Shown: piece by piece, positions 44,436 through 53,203 of the stretch
Layout of the letters: every line of letters starts with the position of its first letter
How positions within the stretch are numbered: the stretch's first letter is position 1
Origin: Anaerocolumna sp.
Lineage (GTDB): Bacteria; Bacillota; Clostridia; Lachnospirales; Lachnospiraceae
Assembly: GCA_029256725.1 (NCBI GenBank)
Contig: JAQSXJ010000040.1
Coordinates: 1-64,000, forward strand
Direction of reading: 5' to 3'
DNA length: 64,000 nucleotides
Notes under the pieces: model-generated
What the model saw: only the letters and a program-made list of their open reading frames with translations
The model's database searches: none
What the model was told of the DNA's origin: nothing
Program-made: the position numbers and the translations under genes

Positions 44436-45512
44436 ATGGAAAATGCAAAAAAAGAAAAAGTCCTGTCCATTAAGGATTTATCCATTACATTTAAGACCTC
44501 TGCCGGCGAAGTAAATGTTATCAGAGGCATGAATCTCTCCCTGTACAAAGGGGAAACTCTCGCAATTGTTGGTGAAAGCGGCAGTGGTAAATCCGTTACC
44601 GTAAAAGCCATTATGGGTATCTTAAGCAACAACGGGCGAATAGACAGCGGAAGCATAGAATTCAAATACCATAGAGAAAAAGAAGAGGTAAAGGAAGATC
44701 TGCTGAAATTCTCTAAAAAAGAAATGCGCAGACGTATTAACGGTAAACGAATCTCTATGGTATTTCAGGACCCCATGACTTCCTTAAATCCCACCATGAC
44801 CATTGGTGCACAGATTATGGAAGGAATGATATACCATTACAAGACACCCAAAAAAGAGGCCTATAAAAAAGCTGTCTCCCTGCTGGAGCTGGTAGGTATT
44901 ACAAGTCCCGAAAAGCGTATGAAGAACTATCCCCATCAACTCTCCGGCGGTATGCGTCAAAGAGTTGTAATTGCCATAGCCTTGTCCTGTGATCCTGAGT
45001 TATTAATCTGTGATGAGCCGACTACCGCTCTGGATGTTACCATCCAGTCCAAAATACTTGAACTGATTAAGGATGTACAGAAAAAGACTGGTATTTCTGT
45101 TATTTATATCACCCATGACTTAGGTGTAGTCGCAAAGGTAGCCGATTATGTAGCCGTTATGTATGCTGGTAAAATCGTAGAGAAAGGTACCGTGGACGAA
45201 ATCTTTTATGACCCAAGACATCCTTATACCTGGGGTCTGTTATCCGCCATGCCGGATCTTAACTGCGAGGACGACAAGCTCTATACCATACCCGGAAGCC
45301 CTCCAAACCTCCTCCACAAGATTGAAGGCGATTCCTTTGCTCCAAGAAATATCTATGCCCTCAACATTGATTTCAGGAAGGAACCTCCCATGTTTCGTGT
45401 AAGCGATACACATTATGCTTCAACCTGGCTGCTCCATGAGAAGGCACCAAAGATAGAGATGCCAATGGAATTACGTCAGAGAATAGACTCTATGTTAAAG
45501 GAGGCGAATTAA
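44436..45512 (+). CDS. oppD: oligopeptide ABC transporter ATPase OppD
   Basis: The 358-residue ATPase has Walker A (GESGSGKSV), signature (LSGGMRQRV), Walker B (LLICDEPTTALD) and the switch ITHD. The C-terminal oligopeptide-transporter extension (residues about 255-345, RHPYTWGLLSAMPDL) is present, but the usual cluster of cysteines in this extension is reduced. It hydrolyses ATP in the cytoplasm to drive peptide import, paired with OppF. Confidence 0.95.
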   Translation: MENAKKEKVLSIKDLSITFKTSAGEVNVIRGMNLSLYKGETLAIVGESGSGKSVTVKAIMGILSNNGRIDSGSIEFKYHREKEEVKEDLLKFSKKEMRRRINGKRISMVFQDPMTSLNPTMTIGAQIMEGMIYHYKTPKKEAYKKAVSLLELVGITSPEKRMKNYPHQLSGGMRQRVVIAIALSCDPELLICDEPTTALDVTIQSKILELIKDVQKKTGISVIYITHDLGVVAKVADYVAVMYAGKIVEKGTVDEIFYDPRHPYTWGLLSAMPDLNCEDDKLYTIPGSPPNLLHKIEGDSFAPRNIYALNIDFRKEPPMFRVSDTHYASTWLLHEKAPKIEMPMELRQRIDSMLKEAN

Positions 45513-45513
45513 G

Positions 45514-46431
45514 ATGTCCGAACCTTTACTGGTCGTAAAAGACCTTAAACAACATTTCAGGATTAACCGCAAATTTACCGTAAAGGCAGTGGATGGTGTT
45601 TCCTTTGTTCTCAATCCCGGTGAAACCTATGGACTTGTAGGTGAATCCGGAAGCGGAAAGTCCACGATCGGACGCTCCATTATACGCCTTTATGAGCCTA
45701 CAGCAGGTGAAGTACTGTTTAACGGAGTAACTATATCCGGTAAACTCTCAGCAAAAGAAACCACTTATTTAAGAACTAAGATGCAGATGATATTCCAGGA
45801 CCCTATGGCTTGTTTAAATCCCCGCAAAAAAGTAATTGATATTATTGCCCAGGGGTTAGATATTCATCGTATGTACACTTCTCAGGAAGAGAGAAAAGAA
45901 AAGGTATACGGAATTCTTGATATGGTGGGTCTGTCCAGAGAACATGCCAACCGTTACCCCCATCAGTTCTCCGGAGGGCAGAGACAGCGTATTGGTATTG
46001 CCAGAGCTCTGATTATGAACCCGGATCTGATTATAGCAGATGAAGCCATCAGTGCACTGGATGTATCCATTCAGGCACAGGTCATCAATCTGATGAAGGA
46101 TATCCAGCAGCAGACCGGAACTGCCTATCTGTTTATTGCTCATGATCTATCCATGGTTAAATATATTTCCGACCGTATCGGGGTATTGCATTTAGGTCAT
46201 ATGGTGGAAACAGGAACAAAAGAGGAGATTTTCTCAAATCCTGTTCATCCTTATACCAAGTCCTTGTTATCAGCAATTCCTCATGCTAATCCCAAGACGG
46301 AAAAGAGCAGGGTTGCCCTGGCTTATGACTATGGTACCAATGGTATCGATTACAACAAAGGCATCCAACAGCATGTCGGAGGTCAGCATTATGTACTGGC
46401 AACTGCTGAGGAATTAAAGGCTTGGAGTTAG
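45514..46431 (+). CDS. oppF: oligopeptide ABC transporter ATPase OppF
   Basis: This 305-residue ATPase has Walker A (GESGSGKST), signature (FSGGQRQRIG), Walker B (LIIADEAISALD) and HD switch (IAHDLSMV). The C-terminal extension is shorter than in OppD. AAGGAGG in the end of oppD precedes ATG 45514, one base after the oppD stop. It is the last gene of the operon. Confidence 0.95.
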   Translation: MSEPLLVVKDLKQHFRINRKFTVKAVDGVSFVLNPGETYGLVGESGSGKSTIGRSIIRLYEPTAGEVLFNGVTISGKLSAKETTYLRTKMQMIFQDPMACLNPRKKVIDIIAQGLDIHRMYTSQEERKEKVYGILDMVGLSREHANRYPHQFSGGQRQRIGIARALIMNPDLIIADEAISALDVSIQAQVINLMKDIQQQTGTAYLFIAHDLSMVKYISDRIGVLHLGHMVETGTKEEIFSNPVHPYTKSLLSAIPHANPKTEKSRVALAYDYGTNGIDYNKGIQQHVGGQHYVLATAEELKAWS

Positions 46432-46651
46432 AAATTACATGTATAACTTTATCAGGGTCTGATTAAAAGCTTATTGCATCATTTTGAAGGCACCGTTTAG
46501 CGATATTCTGTACTGCAATTGAGAACATAACCATTGCACACAATAGAGCGCACCTTGTTTCCCTCGAACTGAAGCATCCGCCGGTACAAGCAACTTTTAG
46601 ACAGGTTTCTTAGTCGTTATGATAAAAATTTCTTTTATGCTGCCTTGCAGC
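46432..46651. other. gene-free stretch after oppF
   Basis: Some 220 bp follow oppF before the terminator at 46652. No open frame with a start and ribosome binding site, and no clear repeat, was seen. Confidence 0.5.
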
Positions 46652-46704
46652 AATAAAAAACCGGAAAAGCCTATTTATTTTCAGGAGCTTCTCCGGTTTT
46701 TATT
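46652..46704. terminator. bidirectional terminator between oppF and the leftward copper gene
   Basis: AATAAAAAACCGGA pairs with TCCGGTTTTTATT across a short loop, with A/T tracts on both sides. Confidence 0.75.
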
Positions 46705-46716
46705 AATTTTAATATT

Positions 46717-46806
46717 GATTATATCTTTCTAATGGATTATATCTTTCAATTTGATTATATCTTTCTAATTAATTATATGTTTAATTCTAATTTATATCTT
46801 TAATTT
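46717..46806. repeat. AT-rich tandem repeat, period about 18 bp
   Basis: Five degenerate units based on GATTATATCTTTCTAAT start at 46717, 46735, 46753, about 46772 and about 46789. The first three differ at only a few positions. The array lies 3' of the leftward gene ending at 46947. Confidence 0.65.
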
Positions 46807-46946
46807 ACTTTCATGAATTTACGGCCACTACATTACACATACATTTAAAGAAGCTTCGAATAGACCTTTTATATCCTCGTTGCAGGAGTATTCCCCTAGA
46901 AAACAACTAGTACTGCCGGCATCAGAATAAATAGCTTCTAACATAA

Positions 46947-49133
46947 TTACTCCGTAGGGCCACAGCAGCCGCCAAGTGAAGAATCACTGGGTGTGTAATT
47001 ATCAATTTCACTTCTGATTTCGTCCAGATTTACGTTATTTACATCGTCTACAACCTTTACGTAACCATGAAGCATACTCATGCTGCATTGGAAGGTAAAG
47101 TCCTCTGTAATAGTAAGCCAGGGGGTCTCCGTCTGCTGTGATAGATCGAGCTGTCCCTGATATTCCGGAAATACCACAATATAATTACAGCCGTTCAGCT
47201 CTTTTCCGGCAAACTTTATCCTGGCTTCCACACCCCTTTGCAATACTAGGACTGCCGGTGAGTACCCATTATTATCCACGGTTACAGTTACTTCCTGTTT
47301 ATCATCTTCTACTTTGGCAACGGCTATATCATCCGTAGGAATCTTTCCGTCTTCAAAACCCTCTGGCGGTGCCTGACAGCAGCCGCTTAAGGTTCCGGAA
47401 CTATTATTCCCTATTAGTCCACCGCTTGTTGAACCATCACTGCCTGCCGTACTGTTACCACTGGTTTCGGATGTAGAATTCTGCGTGTCAGCATCGTCTG
47501 CATTTGTAACAGCTGCCTTATCTTTAACATCATCGACTACTTTTATACTTGAACGAATCATACCCATCCAGCAGGAATAAGAAACAGTCCCACTCTTATC
47601 CGGCGTAAACTCTACCAGGTTATCCCCTTCTGTTAAGGTCACTTCAATATTATAGGCAGGTATGATAATCGTCTCATTACAACCGTTAATGTCCTTTTTC
47701 TCTGCCTGTATGGTCCATTTTACAGGAATGCCTTTTTGCACTACAATGGGCTCATAACCACCTGGCTGTAACTTGGTGGTTATAGATTGCACCTCTGCCT
47801 CTACTTTTGCAGTGTTGCCTGCTTCCTGTGTACTGGAAGCTCGAACCAGATCAATTCCTGACAAACTCAGTCCTCTATTTAACATAATAACGCCTAAGGC
47901 CATTACAAGAGCCGCACTGACTTTCATCATTTTCTTTGTATATTTGCTGTTTAAGAATCCTGCTACCGCACCAAAGCCAAACATCAAAGGAACTGTTCCA
48001 AGGCTGAATAAGAACATGGACAAGGCTCCTAAAAGAAAACTTCCCGTTCCAAGAGCATACAGCTGCATAGACTGCAAGGGACCACAGGGCATTAAACCAT
48101 TTAAAAGGCCGATATAAAACGGTCCTCTGTTTTTTCCGGAAACCGCTAATTTTCTGCGGAAAACCTTTGGCATTCTGGGAACAATTTTTTTCAGGGCCGG
48201 AAAGATATTTAACATATTTAGTCCCATAATTACCATGAAAACTCCGGCAACTACGGCAACTAATCCTCTGGCAGAACCGGATAAGCTTATAACGGAACCC
48301 AATGCCCCTACAATACCTCCAATGAGGGTGTAAGACACTACTCTTCCTGCATTATATAAAATACTTGGCTTAAACTTCGCTATACCAGTTCCTGAGCTTT
48401 CACCTCCGCCATAATTAACACACTGGGATAGATTAATACCTCCGCACATAGCAACACAATGAAGAGAGGTTATGATACCGATTAAGAACAGCAGTCCATA
48501 CCCCATGTTCTGATTTATCTGAGGTACCAGCTGAAATAAGCCTGTATTCTTTTGAAGCATGAAGACCGCAAGAAGAATGATACCAATACCCAGGAGCTGG
48601 TTTATGCTGGTTTTATCCTCCTTTGATTTCTTGTCTTCTTTCGTGCCAACATGATAATCTAACTTCTCTATTTCATCTTCAATGGTTTTCTGACTGATTT
48701 TCTTTGGTTGAAAGGTAATCAGGGCATTTGCATTTTTATAGCTTACTTTTGCTTTTTCTATTCCTTCTAATTCATTCAGTCTGTCTTCAATTTTCATTTC
48801 ACAGGCGCCGCAGGTCATGCCTTCAATAGCAAGTACCACCGTTACACAGTTACTGTCACCATTGCCGCTGTTACTTGCCTGAACCGTCTGATTCGCCCTT
48901 TTACCAGCAGGCTTATTCTTAACCTGATAGCCCAGAGCTTCTACTACGCCGGCAAGTTCTTCAAGGGATACTTCTTCCACTTTGTAAGTAAGATAGACAT
49001 TAGAGCTGTCTAATAACGCCTTGGCTTGTATGACTCCCTTATGTTCCTTCAGAGATTTTTCAATACGTCTGGCACTGTCTTCACCTTTAAGGCCTTCTAT
49101 CATAAGTACTCCGTGAATTGTCGTACTCTCCAT
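46947..49133 (-). CDS. HMA - SafE/DsbD-like - cupredoxin fusion, probable copper-handling membrane protein
   Basis: The 728-residue protein joins several domains: a heavy-metal-associated (HMA) domain without its CxxC (EGLKGEDSARR) at residues 5-75, a second HMA with GMTCGAC near 105, a six-helix TauE/SafE- or DsbD-like membrane core (LIGIITSLHCVAMCGGI) at about 180-430, and two C-terminal cupredoxin-like domains, each with paired Cys and Met (NGCNETII...SYSCWMGM; NGCNYIVV...FQCSMSM). It ends GGCCGPTE. Similar fusions occur in Clostridia near copper genes. A role in metal export or maturation is inferred. ATG 49133 follows AGGAGG. Confidence 0.82.
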   Translation of the reverse strand: MESTTIHGVLMIEGLKGEDSARRIEKSLKEHKGVIQAKALLDSSNVYLTYKVEEVSLEELAGVVEALGYQVKNKPAGKRANQTVQASNSGNGDSNCVTVVLAIEGMTCGACEMKIEDRLNELEGIEKAKVSYKNANALITFQPKKISQKTIEDEIEKLDYHVGTKEDKKSKEDKTSINQLLGIGIILLAVFMLQKNTGLFQLVPQINQNMGYGLLFLIGIITSLHCVAMCGGINLSQCVNYGGGESSGTGIAKFKPSILYNAGRVVSYTLIGGIVGALGSVISLSGSARGLVAVVAGVFMVIMGLNMLNIFPALKKIVPRMPKVFRRKLAVSGKNRGPFYIGLLNGLMPCGPLQSMQLYALGTGSFLLGALSMFLFSLGTVPLMFGFGAVAGFLNSKYTKKMMKVSAALVMALGVIMLNRGLSLSGIDLVRASSTQEAGNTAKVEAEVQSITTKLQPGGYEPIVVQKGIPVKWTIQAEKKDINGCNETIIIPAYNIEVTLTEGDNLVEFTPDKSGTVSYSCWMGMIRSSIKVVDDVKDKAAVTNADDADTQNSTSETSGNSTAGSDGSTSGGLIGNNSSGTLSGCCQAPPEGFEDGKIPTDDIAVAKVEDDKQEVTVTVDNNGYSPAVLVLQRGVEARIKFAGKELNGCNYIVVFPEYQGQLDLSQQTETPWLTITEDFTFQCSMSMLHGYVKVVDDVNNVNLDEIRSEIDNYTPSDSSLGGCCGPTE

Positions 49134-49419
49134 GTTCTTCCTCCTGTTATATATCCTACTTAACATTCTTCCTCTATTCTAATTAAATCTTATGGAGATT
49201 ATATGGAGAAACCATTAATTCATAGACCAATTTCTAACCTCCCTGAAATTCTATCTCATTATTCCCTCCGGTACAATAATGCCAAACAAAAAGGGCTGCT
49301 GCCGGCTCTTCTCCTGTGAAAATCAGCTGGTGCATACCCTGTATATCTACTATTCTTATCTTTATAACATACCAAAGATTCAGTTACTAAATACCCTGCT
49401 CCCAAATCCTTGGTAATTT

Positions 49420-49884
49420 CTAATTCATAAATTGTATCATAATCTTGTGCTGCAGTTCATTTAAATCTGCAGCAATCAGATCCTTGCTCTCTTTTTCCTG
49501 CACCTTATCAGTCTCTCTTAAAGCCAACTCCAGGTACTTTGTACATTCACTCTTATTTCCTTTCACAAGATATGCTCTTGCTAATGCCTCATAGGCATAT
49601 GCCAAATCAAATCCCTGAAAGTTATTGATTTCGCAAAGCTGTAACGCTCTTTTTCCGTGATATATACAAGAATCAAAGTTGCTAAGAAGTGCATATACCC
49701 TGGATAGCTGCCATTCACCCACATAGATGTTGTGAGGAGTTCCAACCTGTATCCAATGGTAAAGGGAAGCATGCGCCGTGTGCACCATGAGATAATTCTC
49801 TTCTTCCGATCTTGCCTCTTTATCCATCAAAGCCCACACATCATTAAAAAGCTTACCTGCAAGTGCCTTTGTTTCTTCGCTCAT
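49420..49884 (-). CDS. uncharacterised TPR-like helical protein
   Basis: The 154-residue soluble protein is all helical with TPR-like blocks (GEWQLSRVYALLSNFDSCIYHGKRALQLCEIN, key GEWQLSRVYALL; AYAYEALARAYLVKGNKSECTKYLELALRE, key AYAYEALARAYLVKGN). AGGAGG stands before ATG 49884. It may be a small scaffold for protein binding. It belongs to no operon that I can see; the function is unknown. The 286 bp between it and the copper-type gene hold nothing else recognisable. Confidence 0.7.
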   Translation of the reverse strand: MSEETKALAGKLFNDVWALMDKEARSEEENYLMVHTAHASLYHWIQVGTPHNIYVGEWQLSRVYALLSNFDSCIYHGKRALQLCEINNFQGFDLAYAYEALARAYLVKGNKSECTKYLELALRETDKVQEKESKDLIAADLNELQHKIMIQFMN

Positions 49885-50040
49885 ATAGTGTCCTCCTAAG
49901 CCCGTTCTTGTCCTTATCCCTTAACGTTACACTGATTAACGGCAGTGTACTCTGCTGCCATGCATCCGATGATAGGAACGCTTTATGTTCCTATCATATT
50001 ATGTTATACACTAACAGTCAATAGTAAGTATGGCATAAAA

Positions 50041-51777
50041 TTAATCTTTTATTATCTTTAAAAGTGTAGCCAAAAATTTATCTGATTCATCATTATGAAG
50101 AATTTCTTTTGCATAGGAGGGGTTATCCGTAATTATATTGTCCACTCCAAGTCTTTGCAGCCGTTCTATTTCTTTTCTGGTATTCACAGTCCAGACATGA
50201 ATCTTCTTACCTCTTTTATGAGCTTCATTTACAATGTTTTTTGTTACAAGATTTGCTTTCATACTGAAGAAGTCCACAGCAGTATTATTATAAAGGCTCT
50301 GATAAAGCCCATAAGTAATATACCCTGTTCTGATTTCCTCATCCGCTTCCTTAACCTGCTTTAGGCAGTGAAGACTGGTTGAGGTGATAACACATTGCAG
50401 CTGCATATCATACTCTTTGATTAACTCTACTACTTTCTCAGCAAGTCCTTCCTTATCATTGCGATATTTTAGATCCAGATTTAACAATACCTTACCTTTG
50501 CTCAGCTCAAAAAGTTCCCGAACTGTAGGTACACTGGTTCCTGCAAAATCACTGGAAAACCAGCTTCCTGCATCCAATTGAGTAATTTCATCATAAGTGG
50601 TATTCCAAACATATTTATTTAACCTGGTGGTACGCTTTAAGCTGGCATCATGCATCAGCACCAGTTCACCGTCCTCTGTAACCCTTACATCCACCTCTAC
50701 ATAATCTGCCTGCTCTTCTATAGCTTTTTCTACAGCAAGCAGGGTATTTTCAGGAACAGTATGAGAATAACCTCTGTGGGAGGTAACCTGAATTGCTTCA
50801 AGATTCATATAATCAAGGGCTGAACCATTACGAACTACCTGATAAAAATAATAAAAGTTTATACAGAACAACGTTACAAGCAGAAAATAAACAATCTTTT
50901 TATAAGGATATGCCGGTTTGAAGAATTCCTCTGCTTCTGCCTGACCGTTTATTTTTAACTTTCTGTGACGATGATATAAATAGGTGGTAAGAGCCATATT
51001 AACCGTTATGCTGATAACAAACATAATAAGAGCCAGGTAAACACTCATGCTGTCATATACTTCTATAAAAGTAGCCATAGCCTGTATCTTATCAGAAAAA
51101 CCGGATACCAGCAGTGTAGTAATCAGCATGGTAAAGGCATAGATGATAAAAAGGAAAACGGTCAATATTATATTCCAGCCGATGATAAAAAATAGTGCTT
51201 TCCTTCTCTCCTTATATGATACATCTTTTCTGCTAACGGTCAGAAGCCCGTTCTTTTTTGCCAGAAGACTATGAAAATAATATGGTCCCCAGAAGTAGAG
51301 ATAAATCAAAAGAACCACTACTGCTACACCGAATCCGAGAATAAGAAATCTTTCCGGAGCTTCTTCAATATAATACTGAAATATTCGAAACCTCCACATG
51401 GAAAATAGGATAAACGGTACGCAGCTTAACACAGACAGTATCCAGGAGGTTAAGATGGCTGCACCTTTTCCTTTTTTAAGACAATAAAACCAACGGTATA
51501 TCGTAAGTTTTATCACCATAACAGGATTTAGCCTCTGCTCCCTTTCCGTGACAGAAAAGAATATAATAAGAAAGATAATATCAAAAGTCAGAAATAGCCC
51601 AATTACAAAGAACAGCACCAAATTTGTGCCTATGGTAATGGGATGAAAGTATGCAAACCCCATGATTAAACCTTGTCCAACCACAAGATAGTGTATATTC
51701 CTTGCTATTCTTTTTATTGTTCCGGTATATATATGAATTACTTTTTTTATTCTATTAAAAATTTTCATTTCGTTCAT
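50041..51777 (-). CDS. membrane glycerophosphodiester phosphodiesterase
   Basis: This 578-residue protein has a hydrophobic N-terminal half (about residues 1-320, seven or eight helices, GPDPase_memb type) and a C-terminal GDPD catalytic domain from residue 335 (TSHRGYSHTVPENTLLA, EVDVRVTEDGELVLMHD), holding the active-site His, Glu and metal-binding acidic residues. It hydrolyses glycerophosphodiesters, possibly lipid or lipoteichoic-acid derived, to glycerol 3-phosphate and an alcohol. The membrane half anchors it. The ribosome binding site before ATG 51777 is weak. Confidence 0.9.
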   Translation of the reverse strand: MNEMKIFNRIKKVIHIYTGTIKRIARNIHYLVVGQGLIMGFAYFHPITIGTNLVLFFVIGLFLTFDIIFLIIFFSVTEREQRLNPVMVIKLTIYRWFYCLKKGKGAAILTSWILSVLSCVPFILFSMWRFRIFQYYIEEAPERFLILGFGVAVVVLLIYLYFWGPYYFHSLLAKKNGLLTVSRKDVSYKERRKALFFIIGWNIILTVFLFIIYAFTMLITTLLVSGFSDKIQAMATFIEVYDSMSVYLALIMFVISITVNMALTTYLYHRHRKLKINGQAEAEEFFKPAYPYKKIVYFLLVTLFCINFYYFYQVVRNGSALDYMNLEAIQVTSHRGYSHTVPENTLLAVEKAIEEQADYVEVDVRVTEDGELVLMHDASLKRTTRLNKYVWNTTYDEITQLDAGSWFSSDFAGTSVPTVRELFELSKGKVLLNLDLKYRNDKEGLAEKVVELIKEYDMQLQCVITSTSLHCLKQVKEADEEIRTGYITYGLYQSLYNNTAVDFFSMKANLVTKNIVNEAHKRGKKIHVWTVNTRKEIERLQRLGVDNIITDNPSYAKEILHNDESDKFLATLLKIIKD

Positions 51778-52169
51778 GGTTCGTCCCTGCCGTATAAAAT
51801 CCTATTTTTTAATTGTATACTCAAGGTTAGTAAAAAGCAAGCGATTCAAAAAATGGGCGGCAAAATTTCTTTCGCTCGCCCACCTTTTTGCATATCTATG
51901 TCAAGCAGCCAAAAATATAGTGCTTTTCAATGAGGTCAAATAAAGTATAAGAAGTTTCAGCTGCGAATTTTTTAGATATGTATTCTTCTTAATTCTTTAT
52001 TCAGAAAAGCACTTAACTTTAGCTTATCAGCTGTCTTCTTGCTTATAAGCTGTTGTTTATAATATCATTATATTCCGAACAGGGCTAATGGTTCCTGTTA
52101 GTTTTACTGGTACTTGGGGCGTTCAAAATGGTACAAAGAGTTTTTAGACATGCCCTAGGGAATTGCAGG
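51778..52169. other. gene-free region upstream of the phosphodiesterase gene
   Basis: A hairpin TGGGCG...CGCCCA at 51853-51881 is followed leftward by TTTTTT, so it could attenuate the phosphodiesterase transcript. AGTGCTTTTC (51919-51928) is repeated in inverted form as GAAAAGCACT (52004-52013). No gene found. Confidence 0.45.
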
Positions 52170-52206
52170 AAAAAAGGCTGAACTTCCTTGAAAGAACAGC
52201 CTTTTT
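52170..52206 (-). terminator. terminator of the SpoIIQ-like gene
   Basis: AAAAAAGGCTG (52170-52180) pairs with CAGCCTTTTT (52197-52206), 24 nt after the stop codon. Confidence 0.8.
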
Positions 52207-52230
52207 GTACATTATCTTAAGTTGGAATTG

Positions 52231-53115
52231 TTATTTCTTTAATAAAGTAAGGGGATCAACGGAATCGTTATCCTTTTCCACCATAAAATAGAGGTTACTT
52301 CCTTCAACAGAGTAATACATGGTAGGCTTTGCAACTGTACCAAGTACATCACCCTTGTTTACCACATCGCCAACCTTGAATTTCAGACTGTCTTTTTCCA
52401 TCTGTCCGTATATCAGATTGTAACCGCTTCCGATATTAACTGTTACAGTAACACCGGTTTCATCAACTTTCTTGATGGAAGTAATTATTCCGGTAGCGGC
52501 ACTGTTTACCTCTGCTCCTATTTTTGCATCGATAATAAGGGCAGGATTCGTACGGAATTGCTCTAAGGTCTTAAAATAAACTACTTGGTCAGCACTGTAT
52601 TTTAACAGTACATCTCCGTTAATGGGCCATGACAGACCTTTATCCACATCAAAGTACAAGGTCTCCAGAGTCATAACCTGTTCTGTCTCTTCTGTTACAG
52701 CTGCATCCTTCTCAGTATCTTTTTTTGCATCTGCAGTTTGATTTGTTTTATCCGTTGCGTTCTTTTCTGCTACGGCATTATCAAATTTAGGGTCGTCAAC
52801 GGGGTCATTCTCTAAATAACCATCGTTTCCACCGGGTTCTGTAGGAACTGTTGCTACATCTTTCCCGTCGTCTGTACTACCAGGATTGTTTTTGGTAGTG
52901 TCCGAAGGGGTTGTGTTAGGGGCTTCTGTAGGTTTAACATCATTATCAGCCACTTCGTTAGGCTCATTCAAATCAGCAAGATAATTCTCTTCCTTGTTGC
53001 TTGAAGGCTGATTCAGAGTGACTACCGTTATAGCAATGATAGCTAATGCACCGATACCCAATAACACGTAAAAGCTTTTGCTCTTTAGAAATTCAGCTAA
53101 GCTATGTTTTTTCAT
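52231..53115 (-). CDS. SpoIIQ-like protein with degenerate M23 (LytM) domain
   Basis: The 294-residue protein has one N-terminal membrane helix (residues about 20-40), a low-complexity T/D/N/P-rich linker and a C-terminal LytM/M23 fold (residues about 165-290). The zinc-binding positions are changed: the usual HxHxx motif reads NLYFMV and the YGH motif reads YGQM. Such catalytically dead LytM proteins with this layout resemble SpoIIQ, which in forespores binds SpoIIIAH to hold membranes during engulfment. ATG 53115 with AGAGGTGATGATA is chosen over the ATG at 53142. The sporulation role is inferred. Confidence 0.7.
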   Translation of the reverse strand: MKKHSLAEFLKSKSFYVLLGIGALAIIAITVVTLNQPSSNKEENYLADLNEPNEVADNDVKPTEAPNTTPSDTTKNNPGSTDDGKDVATVPTEPGGNDGYLENDPVDDPKFDNAVAEKNATDKTNQTADAKKDTEKDAAVTEETEQVMTLETLYFDVDKGLSWPINGDVLLKYSADQVVYFKTLEQFRTNPALIIDAKIGAEVNSAATGIITSIKKVDETGVTVTVNIGSGYNLIYGQMEKDSLKFKVGDVVNKGDVLGTVAKPTMYYSVEGSNLYFMVEKDNDSVDPLTLLKK

Positions 53116-53203
53116 TATCATCACCTCTAGATATATTTTCACCAGAAATGATTATTTTATTCATGCTCTAAATTGCAGTTATAACATAATTTAACTGAAA
53201 GTT

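Noticed and set aside
46710-46810. CRISPR array
   Set aside because: The units are contiguous, AT-rich and degenerate with no unique spacers; no cas genes in the window.
51850-51885. Terminator of an upstream minus-strand gene
   Set aside because: The upstream gene already ends in a strong terminator at 52170-52206, so this hairpin would only make sense as an attenuator; kept only as a note.
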